A stretch of 64,000 nt of DNA, taken from IMG/VR virus record IMGVR_UViG_3300027852_000033, positions 1 through 64,000 of that record; one strand, written 5' to 3'. Below the pieces are notes generated by a model, which did not search any database, was not told where the DNA came from, and was given only the letters and a program-made list of their open reading frames with translations. Below are positions 19,180-28,034 of this stretch, piece by piece. This DNA comes from a virus. Numbering within the stretch: the stretch's first letter is position 1; the number at the start of each line of letters is the position of its first letter. The translations under genes were made by a program, and so were the position numbers.

Positions 19180-19196
19180 TAGGAGGGTAAATTGTA

Positions 19197-19568
19197 ATGT
19201 TCAATGAAATAGTAGAATTAAGGTTGGAAAAAATAAAAAAGATACTGGGAGAGAAAGCTCAGGAGTATGCTTCCGGAGGTGACCGGTTCCACAATTTTAA
19301 TGTTGCTGGAAGAATAGCTGGGATAACACCGGAGAAAGCGCTGTATGGTATGATGCTAAAACATGAGGTATCAGTAATTGATCTGATTGAACTGGCGGAT
19401 ACTGACCCTGGTAAACTCAATGAAGCTATAATTGATGAAAAGATAGGCGATTTTGTAAATTACTTAATCTTGTTAGAAGGATTATTGAAACAAAGGTGTA
19501 TAACAAAGGAAACAATGGTACCCTATCAACCTGAAGTAGTGTTCTCCAACATAAATACAGACCGGTAA
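19197..19568 (+). CDS. Nmad1/MazG-like all-alpha protein (putative)
   Basis: A 123-aa helical protein. KAQEYASGGDRFHNFNVAGR at about 21-40, then LYGMMLKHEVSVIDLIE, and DEKIGDFVNYLILLEGLL near 81-98. This is the pattern of the phage Nmad1 (DUF1599) and MazG-like group, thought to handle modified or non-canonical nucleotides; E/D residues in IGDFVNY and KHEVSV would be the metal site. AGGAGGGTAAATTGTA precedes ATG 19197. The exact substrate is unknown. Confidence 0.6.
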   Translation: MFNEIVELRLEKIKKILGEKAQEYASGGDRFHNFNVAGRIAGITPEKALYGMMLKHEVSVIDLIELADTDPGKLNEAIIDEKIGDFVNYLILLEGLLKQRCITKETMVPYQPEVVFSNINTDR

Positions 19569-19612
19569 ACAGGATTGCAAAATCATATTATATATTTTGA
19601 AAGGAGAATAAG

Positions 19613-19846
19613 ATGGCGGTAGTAGTCCATGGATATTGTTTGACATGTAACAAAAAGTTCATAACAACTATTGGATCCGGTCAACCCAGGCCAATTGAAT
19701 GTTCCGAGTGTATTAGTAAAGAGAAAGATACTGAACGTAGAAAGCATTTTGGTGGATTGAATGCTCTAACAATTGAAGAACGGATTCGTAAAATTGAAGA
19801 ATGGATTTACGATCACAAATGTAGCCCATCGGAAATCAAGTTATAG
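19613..19846 (+). CDS. Zinc-ribbon protein (77 aa)
   Basis: GYCLTCNKKF near residues 7-16 and ECSECISKEK near 33-42 make a C-x2-C/C-x2-C zinc ribbon; a charged helix follows (TIEERIRKIEEWIYDHKC). AAGGAGAATAAG precedes ATG 19613. Possible nucleic-acid or protein-binding adaptor. Not assigned to a named family. Confidence 0.6.
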   Translation: MAVVVHGYCLTCNKKFITTIGSGQPRPIECSECISKEKDTERRKHFGGLNALTIEERIRKIEEWIYDHKCSPSEIKL

Positions 19847-19860
19847 GGGGGTTACTACCT

Positions 19861-20505
19861 ATGATAAACCAGGAGGGTGGTATTATAAAACCATTAGTTT
19901 ATTCAGTTTATTCAGTTGAACATTTTGTACAAGAGTACCCTCTGGGCGATACGGATAGACATTTTAGGGTAATAAGCCAGGATTGGCAGACTGATTCTGT
20001 TACCGCTTGTACTTTCAAGTTTGAGGTGGACCTTTCTATTACAGATACTGTCGTTATGGGATGTTTACCTAGTGCGAAATTAGTAGTTAGTTGTAAGTTT
20101 AGTCATGAGTTTATTAACGGAATAACAGCAAATACTGTAATAAATGTAAAGGCGGAACCGTTCGACTTTTATTTCACAGAGAATTTACACGATGCCCTGT
20201 CAGGTTTTTTCTGTAAAAGAGATGGGATATTACTACATAAGAGTCATACAAAATGCGATTACTCAGGGCCTTGTCATTTTATGGATTGTATAAGAATACC
20301 CGATACTATCTATTGTAGTGGTGGGCTTCCGTATATATATGTACAAAAAGAGATAAGGCCACAATACCGTAGAGTAGCGTCAATAGTAACAATGGTGGTA
20401 CAAACTATGGCAAATGAATATTTTATAGAGGCGCCCTGTACATCAAATTTGTTTTCCCTCATATCATATAAGGAACGAAAAATATGGGACCAGTTAAAAA
20501 AGTAA
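19861..20505 (+). CDS. Tandem paralog family B, member 1 (214 aa)
   Basis: First of six related proteins in a head-to-tail array. Core: LGDTDRHFRVIS at 28-39, VDLSITDTVVMGCLPSAKLV at about 56-75, then a cysteine-containing segment (FFCKRDG, KCDY, CHFMDC, YCSGG) and a C-terminal helix VASIVTMVVQTMANEYF. Members 1 and 2 carry the cysteine insert; members 3-6 lack it. No signal peptide; function unrecognised. ATG 19861 follows GGGGGG at long spacing. The end overlaps the next gene by 22 nt. Confidence 0.65.
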   Translation: MINQEGGIIKPLVYSVYSVEHFVQEYPLGDTDRHFRVISQDWQTDSVTACTFKFEVDLSITDTVVMGCLPSAKLVVSCKFSHEFINGITANTVINVKAEPFDFYFTENLHDALSGFFCKRDGILLHKSHTKCDYSGPCHFMDCIRIPDTIYCSGGLPYIYVQKEIRPQYRRVASIVTMVVQTMANEYFIEAPCTSNLFSLISYKERKIWDQLKK

Positions 20506-21026
20506 ATCTGAATACTCCTAATTCATATCTTCATTTGGGCGATACGGATAGACATTTTATGGTAATAAGCCACGAAAGGACAAAAGCACATACTAATATT
20601 TTCAAGCTTGAGATAGACTTGTCTGTTTCTGATGTTGTCGTTATGGGATGTTTACCCAGTGTCAAATTAGTAGCTATTTGTGAGTTTAGTATTGATCATG
20701 ATAAAATTATGTCAACAAGAGATATGACGGTAAACGTAGCCCAGCGCAGCTTTTATTTCACTGACGATTCATTCGATAACCGATTAGGTTTTTTATGTAA
20801 AAGAGACGGGGTAGTATTACCTAATGAGCATATGAAATGCAATCCTATACGGTCTTGTTATTTTACAGACTGTGTAAAAAAACCTTATGTTGTTAATTGT
20901 AGTGGTTCAATTGACTATGCGGAAGATGTACGGCCGCAATTTAACAGAGTAATGTCAATAGTTGCAATGGCAGCAGAAGTTATATTGAAGGAATATTTTG
21001 CAGGGAGGAACATATGTCAGATTTAA
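20484..21026 (+). CDS. Tandem paralog family B, member 2 (180 aa)
   Basis: Shares LGDTDRHFMVIS (18-29), IDLSVSDVVVMGCLPSVKLV (44-63), FLCKRDGVVLP, CYFTDC and YFAG with member 1. ATG 20484 has AAGGAACGAAAAAT upstream, a leader repeated ahead of member 3. Function unknown; likely arose by tandem duplication. Confidence 0.65.
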   Translation: MGPVKKVNLNTPNSYLHLGDTDRHFMVISHERTKAHTNIFKLEIDLSVSDVVVMGCLPSVKLVAICEFSIDHDKIMSTRDMTVNVAQRSFYFTDDSFDNRLGFLCKRDGVVLPNEHMKCNPIRSCYFTDCVKKPYVVNCSGSIDYAEDVRPQFNRVMSIVAMAAEVILKEYFAGRNICQI

Positions 21027-21052
21027 TCATATCTATATAAGGAACGAAAAAT

Positions 21053-21496
21053 ATGAATACACATGACCTTCAGTTCTCTCTTTTCATTAAGTTTAAAAAA
21101 AATACAGAGGAACACGTATATATCGAAAATGGGAAGCATTATATTTTTTATGCAAACGAACACAATATTAATAAATTCTCTATATCTTCTGATTTATCCA
21201 TATCCGATGCAATATTTTTCAAGCAACCTATAGGTAGTAAATTACAAGTTATATATAGTATAACTCCCATTGCTAATAATACTACTGTTCCACCTTATCG
21301 CCTGGATTTAGTAATATCAAATTATTTTATTTATAATAAAGAAGGAAGACAAAGCCAAATTTATCAAGGTGAAATAGTAGGTCATCGTAGCATTATTAAC
21401 AGATTATCTCATATAGCAGAAGAATCAGTAAAATATGTTTTACAATATTTAGAATATATACCCCTCGAAACAAATATAGACGTATGGTTTATATAG
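21053..21496 (+). CDS. Tandem paralog family B, member 3 (147 aa)
   Basis: Core: EEHVYIENGKHYIFYA at 19-34, SDLSISDAIFFKQPIGSKLQ at 46-65, DLVISNYFIYNKEG near 93-106, a helix IAEESVKYVL and a final WFI. Same AAGGAACGAAAAAT leader as member 2. Overlaps member 4 by 13 nt. Confidence 0.65.
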   Translation: MNTHDLQFSLFIKFKKNTEEHVYIENGKHYIFYANEHNINKFSISSDLSISDAIFFKQPIGSKLQVIYSITPIANNTTVPPYRLDLVISNYFIYNKEGRQSQIYQGEIVGHRSIINRLSHIAEESVKYVLQYLEYIPLETNIDVWFI

Positions 21497-21939
21497 GAGC
21501 GAAAAATATGGGTATTAATCTCACCATTTTCAATAGTTTTAGAAAAAATATAGAAGAGCATGTAGAAACAGAAAATGGGGAACATTATATTTTTTATGCA
21601 GACGCCAGCGATATTAACAGATTCTCTATAGTCTCTGATTTATCTATGTCCGATATCATAGTTTTCAAACAACCTGTGGGTAGTAAATTGCAGGTTTTAT
21701 ATACTATAAACCACCTCACTAATAGGGTTAACGATTTTACTTTCCACTTGGATGTAGTAATATCAAATTACTTTATTTGTAACAAAAAGGGAGAATTACT
21801 CCAAACTTTTCAAGGAGGCGCGATAACCGATTCCACCCTTCGTAGAGTAATTCATATAGCAGAAGAATCGATAAAATATACTCTCTCATCTTTAAAGTAT
21901 ATACCACCTGGAACAGATATAAAAATATGGTTAATATAG
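21484..21939 (+). CDS. Tandem paralog family B, member 4 (151 aa)
   Basis: Close to member 3: EHVETENGEHYIFYA, SDLSMSDIIVFKQPVGSKLQ, VISNYFICNKKGE, and the end TDIKIWLI. ATG 21484 lies in the tail of member 3; a second ATG at 21508 has AGGAGCGAAAAAT before it and is the likelier start, giving MGINLTIFNSFRKN. Confidence 0.65.
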   Translation: MVYIGAKNMGINLTIFNSFRKNIEEHVETENGEHYIFYADASDINRFSIVSDLSMSDIIVFKQPVGSKLQVLYTINHLTNRVNDFTFHLDVVISNYFICNKKGELLQTFQGGAITDSTLRRVIHIAEESIKYTLSSLKYIPPGTDIKIWLI

Positions 21940-21949
21940 GAACAAAGAT

Positions 21950-22417
21950 ATGAATACCGAGAATATTGATACTGCCCATGATATTGAGTTTCGGTTAATC
22001 AATAGGCTTAAACAAAATGGTGAAGATGAAGTATATGCCAAAAATGGGAAGCATTATATTTTTTATGTGGAAGAAAATATCGATAATCAATTCGGTATAT
22101 TCTCTGATTTAACTACATCCGATGCAGTATTTTTCAAACAGCCTATAGGTAGTAAATTGAAGGCAGTATATACTATAAGTTTTCCATTTGCGGATATGGT
22201 TGAATCATCCAATCAATCGAATCAATTGAATTTAGTATTAGCAAATTACTCTATTTGTAATAAGAAAGGAGAACAAAGCCAAACTTTTCAAAGTGGCACA
22301 ATATCCGATTCCGCCCTTCGTAGAGCACAATATATAGCAGGGGAATCAGTAAAATATACTTTAGCAGCATTAGGGTATATACTACCCGGGACAGTTATAA
22401 AACTGTGGTTAATATAG
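21950..22417 (+). CDS. Tandem paralog family B, member 5 (155 aa)
   Basis: NGKHYIFYVEENIDNQF, SDLTTSDAVFFKQPIGSKLK, LVLANYSICNKKGEQSQTFQ, and end GTVIKLWLI. Start after AGGAACAAAGAT. A short insert (ESSNQSNQLN) distinguishes it from member 4. Function unknown. Confidence 0.65.
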   Translation: MNTENIDTAHDIEFRLINRLKQNGEDEVYAKNGKHYIFYVEENIDNQFGIFSDLTTSDAVFFKQPIGSKLKAVYTISFPFADMVESSNQSNQLNLVLANYSICNKKGEQSQTFQSGTISDSALRRAQYIAGESVKYTLAALGYILPGTVIKLWLI

Positions 22418-22427
22418 AGGAGAAGAT

Positions 22428-22880
22428 ATGGATCGCGGTTGTGCCATCTTCAATAGTTTTAGAAAAAATACGGAGGAGCATGTATATGCAAAGAGCGGAG
22501 AACATTATATTTTTTATGCAGAAGAAAATACCGATAACCAATTCTCTATATTTTATGAGCTAGCCATATCTGATTGTGTCTTTTTCGGATATCCTATAGG
22601 TAGTAAATTACAAGTTATATGTAGAACAGATTATTTTACCGATTATGCAAATACCTCTCCTTTTTTGTATGTAGTAATAACAAATTACTGTATTTGTAAC
22701 GAAAAAGGAGAACAACTCCATAATGCTGAGTATAGTCTTACAACGGATACAACCAATCGTAGAATAAAGTACATAGCAGGGATGACAGTAAGATACACTT
22801 TGCCGGCTTTAAATTATGTATCACCGGAAACAAATATGAAAATATGGCTCATATGGGATAGAAACATGAGTTTAATATAG
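22428..22880 (+). CDS. Tandem paralog family B, member 6 (150 aa)
   Basis: SGEHYIFYAEENTDNQF, ELAISDCVFFGYPIGSKLQ, VITNYCICNEKGEQL, and TNMKIWLIWD near the end. GAGGAGAAGAT precedes ATG 22428. Last and most diverged copy of the array. Confidence 0.65.
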   Translation: MDRGCAIFNSFRKNTEEHVYAKSGEHYIFYAEENTDNQFSIFYELAISDCVFFGYPIGSKLQVICRTDYFTDYANTSPFLYVVITNYCICNEKGEQLHNAEYSLTTDTTNRRIKYIAGMTVRYTLPALNYVSPETNMKIWLIWDRNMSLI

Positions 22881-22888
22881 GAGGAACC

Positions 22889-23149
22889 ATGAATATACAA
22901 ATAGTACCAGAACAAGATATGGAAATATTAAGGAAGTACATAAATTCTAATGGTGTAGTATTGATACCAGAAAAGGTAAAGGAAGAAGCAAACATATCTG
23001 ATTCTGATATTGAGCTTATTACTGATTTAGTTTCAAATGATGAATATAGTTTTGGAGGGGATGCAGACATTTGGATCGATCTTATAAATAGCCCAGATCA
23101 TTATTTCTTTACATGGTTGTTAGAGACAAAGGAGGAACTTAAGGAGTGA
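22889..23149 (+). CDS. Acidic hypothetical protein (86 aa)
   Basis: MNIQIVPEQDMEILRKYINS, strongly acidic (SDSDIELITDLVSNDE), ends TKEELKE. AGGAGGAACC precedes the ATG. Last gene of the plus-strand block, convergent with 23170-26781 across a 20-bp gap. A DNA-mimic role is conceivable from the charge but untested. Confidence 0.55.
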   Translation: MNIQIVPEQDMEILRKYINSNGVVLIPEKVKEEANISDSDIELITDLVSNDEYSFGGDADIWIDLINSPDHYFFTWLLETKEELKE

Positions 23150-23169
23150 GTTGCCCTATAGTGTTGCAA

Positions 23170-26100
23170 TTATGCAATGGCCCTGGTATGTTGTATCCCT
23201 CTTTGGCTTCCATACCTTGTATGCCCTTGAGATCTCAGTTCCATGGTCATATCATTAATTGACAATAATCTTTCCTGATTTCTTCTGTTATATGTTCTAT
23301 TATTTGGCGTATTGTTTGTTGTTCTTTGATGTGCATTGCCCATATTATGTTGCGGTATAAAATGATCACTTATATTAGCAAATTCCCCTACTCTCTGTGC
23401 TTTAGAAGTATCCATTATTATCTGAGCAGATTTAGAACTATTATATCCTGAGCTTATCATACTATCCATATAAGAAGGATCGGAATATTTAGAATAATTT
23501 CCCTCTGATAGTTGGGAATCATGCCTCGAAAAATATTTACCGTGTTTGTTCTTATAATAATTTTGAATGCCACCATCTAATGCTATCGAATGTTGTACTA
23601 TGTTAGATTTTGGTAGCCCAATAGATACATCCCGTGGTATTACAGATGCATTATCTCTCATAAGATTCCGGACATAATCGTCGGTGAGATCATTTGCAGA
23701 ACTTATATTGCGTCTAACAAATGGTTCTTCCATATTTATATTATCAGCGATTATTCTCGGAGACCTGCTTGGTTTTGGTACTATCGGCATTGGGGTAGTA
23801 GATCCCGTAGGAATAAGAGTATATTTCTCAATTGTTTTTAGTTTTTCGCTTGCCTTACTCTGTCTCCACTTTTCCTTACCAAGCTCGAATTTATCTTTTA
23901 ATGTATTGGCTTCTTTCCTCATGGATGGAAGTTTCGAGGTGGAAGTATCTGCTTTTTCTTTTACCAGAGTTACCGTATTTCTGGCGTTCTGTATACTATC
24001 TTTATGTCTATCTGCAGCTCTCTGTAAACTATCAACATCCCGGTGTACCGCATTTACTACTTTATCATATATATTTTCTGACCATTTCTTTACTCTATGA
24101 TATGGGCGCTCTACTATATCCTGCGAGACTATTTGTCCTACCTTATCAGATACCTGGGTTTGTAGCCATCTAGTTCCACTATGGGTACCGATATTTTGCG
24201 CCTTTGATATTCTTCCTATCCCAAGTTCCTTTGCAAATTCAGTAGCGGAATTATATATCCATTTACCTTTTTCCATAAGTTTACTAAAACTTATAGAACT
24301 CCTAAATGGAGTATGAGAAAGATACGCAACTCTAAGATCGGATTCCGGTTCTATCATGTTAGAATGCTGATCGGCTATCTGTATCTTTAGTTTTTTACGC
24401 CTCTTTATTTTATCTTTAGTATCCTTTGCTATTTCCCTATCTGTTTTTACATTAGGTAATATAGCCATAGCTAGGAGAGAAGATATTGCCGTTCCTACAA
24501 ATAACTTACCAGGTGATAATTTACCGGATGCAAGTGATCGTAGACTGCCGGATCTTGCCATTTTTATTTTTGACCGGATACTATCTTCGGATACACCAAA
24601 TCTACTCAATAGATTTGTAGTATACTTTTTTACTTTCTGGAATGCAGCACTTGCCATTCCTTTAACTGCGGCTGTTTCTCCTACTCCTCCTGGTACCCAC
24701 ATTCTCTTAGAACCAAAGTCACTATTCAGAGTTCTTCTAACTATACTGCGCGGGGAAGAGTGAGTACCATCATCTATTTCTTTATCTGAAGTAATCCAGT
24801 CCCCCATTTTCTCAACCTTTCTGGAAAGTATGGTTCTAACTGAGAATACTCCAGCTATATATGTTAACATTGCTGCTGCAGCCATAGGACGGAATGGGAA
24901 TTTACCAGGTGATATTTTATATCTGTCCGATAGGGAAGTCATAGTCTCACGTCTAGCTATCTTTTTCCAATAGTAATCCAGCTTGTTAGAGACTGCACCA
25001 TTGGATTGAAGATCGGACACTACCTCTTTCATATTATTAGTAGTGAGTGCCTTTCTAGCCGTGGCATCTGATAGTCTATGATTTACCCTTTCATAGTCCA
25101 TTTCTGAAATGGTTTGTATAGTATTTTGATCTATCCTTTCAAATATAGCCTGGGCCATTGGTTTATCTAGGGTAAAATCATATCTTTGTAGAGCAAGAGC
25201 AATATTATCCTCTGTAAGTTTAGCCCCTGCAGTATGTAGTGATTCTCTGATATTCCGTGTAATTGATTCATCTAATTCTCTGGCAAGTTTACGATCAGTG
25301 AAAGTACTTGTCATTACCTTTTCTTCAATCAATTCTGGTTTTATATTGAAGGTAGCAGATAGTTCATCTATTCTTTCCCTTGAGAAATAGTTTATAGAAT
25401 TCCGTAGGTTGTAAGACATCCATGGAGCACGATGAAAATATTCTTCACCCTCTCCTAATAATGAAAATGGAATCCTTGAAACTGCAGATTTGGCACCGGT
25501 CTGAACATTATAATTAAATTTATTCGAGTCATATCTATGGTGGAGCTTCCATGAGTCATCTAACTCTGATGTTAATTCTTTTACCCTACCTTGAACATCT
25601 TTTATTTCATCTTCCGGTAATATATCAGTTTCTAGTATTCTTAATCTCTCATTTGTAATATCTGTAGTTACCTGTTTTTCATATTCTTTTAGTCTATTTT
25701 CTCTGAATGATTTATATTGTCTTTCGGTTTCTCCTCTTGCTTCTTCATGTAAATTACCTAAAGCCTGGTCATACTTTTTCAACCTTGAGTCTATAAATTT
25801 ATTTCCTATCTTATCAGTATCATCAATAACATTCTGTACAAATCGGCTAAATGTACAGTTAAATCGTAGAGGGCAAGATGAACATGCAGTGGGATTACAC
25901 CCACCCAATGCAGACACCTCAGTTTTCAAGGATTGTATAGCCGAGGATATACCATCTTTAGCTCTTCCTGCTTTGATTTTATTGTATGCTATCATCTCTA
26001 TGGTACTAGCCTTAGCTAAATGAACGGCTATCTCAGATGGTACCTTTTTCATATCCGATTGATTAAAGACATGACTTAATAACATCCTTGTTGATTTACC

Positions 26101-26781
26101 GCTATCATCAGCAGGTATCAAATTATATATAAATTCTACACTTTGAGGGTTACCAACATGTAAAGATTCCGCATTGTTCCATGCAAGATGGCTATAGAAT
26201 AGGGGCTGTATTCCTTTCCTGGGGTCTAGAGAATCCATTAAGGCGGATATTTCTGCAGTGGTTTTATGGTCAATAACTTTCAGAACATCTCTTTCTTTAT
26301 CTACCATTAACATATCAAGCTTGCCACCAATTTGGCGGACCCACGGAAAGTTTTTTGATTTTAAATCCTTTTCAATATGGATATCAGTAGCTTCATGCTC
26401 GAGATACTCAGTGCCCCACTCTTTTATAGTTTCATTTACTGCAGGTAGTGCGGTAGAAGTTGATTGTTTCTGGGATAACATGTTTTGAGCTATTGCTTGG
26501 GCTTCCCTTATAGACTTCTCAACAAGCGATGCTCCAGGGTATGCTGTCTTATTTTTTACAGCAGTATTCAGCCAGTCTGTTTTCCTATCTTGTAGGAATT
26601 CAAAGGATTTTTCAATTGCATGGTGTACATCTTTACCAATAGCTAGTTTAGCGGTTGATTCAAAATTTCTATTCTGGCCACTTATAACCCTCTCTATAGT
26701 TCCACGCATGGGGCATCTTGTTAATTGTTGTATCGGAGTAGGATATAACTCCTTTGGTTTTCTCCATTCCTGCCTAGCCAT
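23170..26781 (-). CDS. RecB/Cas4-like Fe-S nuclease domain fused to long C-terminal region (1203 aa)
   Basis: Residues 1-310 form a PD-(D/E)XK nuclease: H53/H54 in GKDVHHAIEKS, D156 in GGKLDMLM, D171 and K173 in VIDHKTT, and Q192...Y197 in IQPLFYSH. Cysteines C23 and C300-x2-C303-x5-C309 match the 4Fe-4S clasp of Cas4, AddB and similar enzymes. The remaining 900 residues are helical, with hydrophobic segments near 641-656 (AAAAMLTYIAGVFSV) and 760-775 (TAISSLLAMAILP) and a basic, disordered C-terminus. Last gene of an amidase-led operon beside the structural genes. I infer a virion or ejection-associated nuclease, but a DNA-processing enzyme anchored in the membrane is also possible. Confidence 0.7.
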   Translation of the reverse strand: MARQEWRKPKELYPTPIQQLTRCPMRGTIERVISGQNRNFESTAKLAIGKDVHHAIEKSFEFLQDRKTDWLNTAVKNKTAYPGASLVEKSIREAQAIAQNMLSQKQSTSTALPAVNETIKEWGTEYLEHEATDIHIEKDLKSKNFPWVRQIGGKLDMLMVDKERDVLKVIDHKTTAEISALMDSLDPRKGIQPLFYSHLAWNNAESLHVGNPQSVEFIYNLIPADDSGKSTRMLLSHVFNQSDMKKVPSEIAVHLAKASTIEMIAYNKIKAGRAKDGISSAIQSLKTEVSALGGCNPTACSSCPLRFNCTFSRFVQNVIDDTDKIGNKFIDSRLKKYDQALGNLHEEARGETERQYKSFRENRLKEYEKQVTTDITNERLRILETDILPEDEIKDVQGRVKELTSELDDSWKLHHRYDSNKFNYNVQTGAKSAVSRIPFSLLGEGEEYFHRAPWMSYNLRNSINYFSRERIDELSATFNIKPELIEEKVMTSTFTDRKLARELDESITRNIRESLHTAGAKLTEDNIALALQRYDFTLDKPMAQAIFERIDQNTIQTISEMDYERVNHRLSDATARKALTTNNMKEVVSDLQSNGAVSNKLDYYWKKIARRETMTSLSDRYKISPGKFPFRPMAAAAMLTYIAGVFSVRTILSRKVEKMGDWITSDKEIDDGTHSSPRSIVRRTLNSDFGSKRMWVPGGVGETAAVKGMASAAFQKVKKYTTNLLSRFGVSEDSIRSKIKMARSGSLRSLASGKLSPGKLFVGTAISSLLAMAILPNVKTDREIAKDTKDKIKRRKKLKIQIADQHSNMIEPESDLRVAYLSHTPFRSSISFSKLMEKGKWIYNSATEFAKELGIGRISKAQNIGTHSGTRWLQTQVSDKVGQIVSQDIVERPYHRVKKWSENIYDKVVNAVHRDVDSLQRAADRHKDSIQNARNTVTLVKEKADTSTSKLPSMRKEANTLKDKFELGKEKWRQSKASEKLKTIEKYTLIPTGSTTPMPIVPKPSRSPRIIADNINMEEPFVRRNISSANDLTDDYVRNLMRDNASVIPRDVSIGLPKSNIVQHSIALDGGIQNYYKNKHGKYFSRHDSQLSEGNYSKYSDPSYMDSMISSGYNSSKSAQIIMDTSKAQRVGEFANISDHFIPQHNMGNAHQRTTNNTPNNRTYNRRNQERLLSINDMTMELRSQGHTRYGSQRGIQHTRAIA

Positions 26782-27649
26782 TTATATCCTCAGTAGAAAG
26801 ATCCTCTATTTCTTTTGGTTCTGTCGCTTTATTTACCATGGCCTCTAATTTATTTAATATCTCGTTTTGTCTGGTTATATTATCAGCCTCTTTCCCACGT
26901 TTATATTTTTCTGCCATCTCCGGAGTAGCCAGTAATTGTCTATATATTTGATCTTTACGTCTTGCTATTCTATCTTTTATCCTAACTGCTACTGCTTCCT
27001 CCTCTTTATAATATACCTCCCCGGTATTTTGATTAACTGCGGATGGACTGTCTGTAATAAACCCATCATTAGCAATAGTATGATTTAATCGTGCTTCTAT
27101 CATATCTGCTTCAACTAATCCATTAATAAAATTGTGCAATACAATATCTGTTTTTATATCTTCTGGAAATATTCCTAGTCGGTCGGATATAGCTATAACA
27201 TATTCTTTATAACTAAGTTCGGCATGTTTTATTTCAAGAATACATCGGTCACCTAAAGGTGGCTTTCCTGCAATATCATATGGACATATATCTTTCATTG
27301 CACATTCTGCCGAGCATACTTGAGCTATAGAGCTGCTTATATTTTCCCTAGGGCGGGATATGGCCTGATTTAATCTAGCCAGTTGCACTCTTGTCCAAGT
27401 TTTATTCATGAAAAAGTCTTCACCGTAAGTTGTTATTATCGATTCTCGTAAGTTAGCGGGAATATCATTATGCTTAACCTCATCTAAAGGTGCATTCATA
27501 AATGATATAGGTTTATCAGAACATAGTTCTTCTTCGAACGAGTTATAATCTGATACCGTCATTTCTTTGACTTTTGATGAAACCGGCTGTTTCTCCCTTA
27601 CTTCCATCCCTTGTGTATTTTTTTTCTTTGCTCTACTTTGATCTGTCAT
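26774..27649 (-). CDS. Hypothetical protein with cysteine cluster (291 aa)
   Basis: Basic N-terminus, then VCSAECAMKDICPYDIAGKP near residues 108-127 with C-x3-C-x5-C and another cysteine in LGDRC. The remainder is helical (YVIAISDRLGIF; a basic coiled coil near 225-280). The cysteine knot suggests a zinc-stabilised fold, as in some phage DNA-packaging or small terminase-like proteins, but this is a guess. ATG 27649 chosen over GTG 27661. Overlaps both neighbours, so tightly coupled. Confidence 0.5.
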   Translation of the reverse strand: MTDQSRAKKKNTQGMEVREKQPVSSKVKEMTVSDYNSFEEELCSDKPISFMNAPLDEVKHNDIPANLRESIITTYGEDFFMNKTWTRVQLARLNQAISRPRENISSSIAQVCSAECAMKDICPYDIAGKPPLGDRCILEIKHAELSYKEYVIAISDRLGIFPEDIKTDIVLHNFINGLVEADMIEARLNHTIANDGFITDSPSAVNQNTGEVYYKEEEAVAVRIKDRIARRKDQIYRQLLATPEMAEKYKRGKEADNITRQNEILNKLEAMVNKATEPKEIEDLSTEDING

Positions 27650-27950
27650 TTTTCTCTGCACGATTTGAATTTGACTGTTTAACTTTTTGCATCATCATTG
27701 TATTAGCTTGTTTATCTAACCATTTAATCGGATCACCCTTTATAGTAGCTAATATTTTAGCTTTTATATCGTGTTGATCGGTTCTCATTTCTCCATCTAC
27801 ATTATTATCCCAACTATTACTGAATATTTTTCTGAAAGTATCTACATGTATCCACATGGATGTAGGTTTCCCCTTCGGGGATGTATAGGATAAACATGCC
27901 ATTTCCTTTATTTGATCAAAATCTACTAATTCTACATTACTCTCGGCCAT
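27633..27950 (-). CDS. Hypothetical protein (105 aa)
   Basis: MAESNVELVDFDQIKEMACL to EKNDRSK. GGAGGAGAAAATT precedes ATG 27950 (the in-frame ATG 27965 lies before that site). Compact domain with a basic, low-complexity end. Overlaps the next gene by 17 nt. Not recognised. Confidence 0.55.
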   Translation of the reverse strand: MAESNVELVDFDQIKEMACLSYTSPKGKPTSMWIHVDTFRKIFSNSWDNNVDGEMRTDQHDIKAKILATIKGDPIKWLDKQANTMMMQKVKQSNSNRAEKNDRSK

Positions 27951-28034
27951 AATTTTCTCCTCCATTATTAAAAAATATTACTTCATTTGTACTAAAATAC
28001 ATTATTGTATACTATAATATACCTGTCAAGTGAA

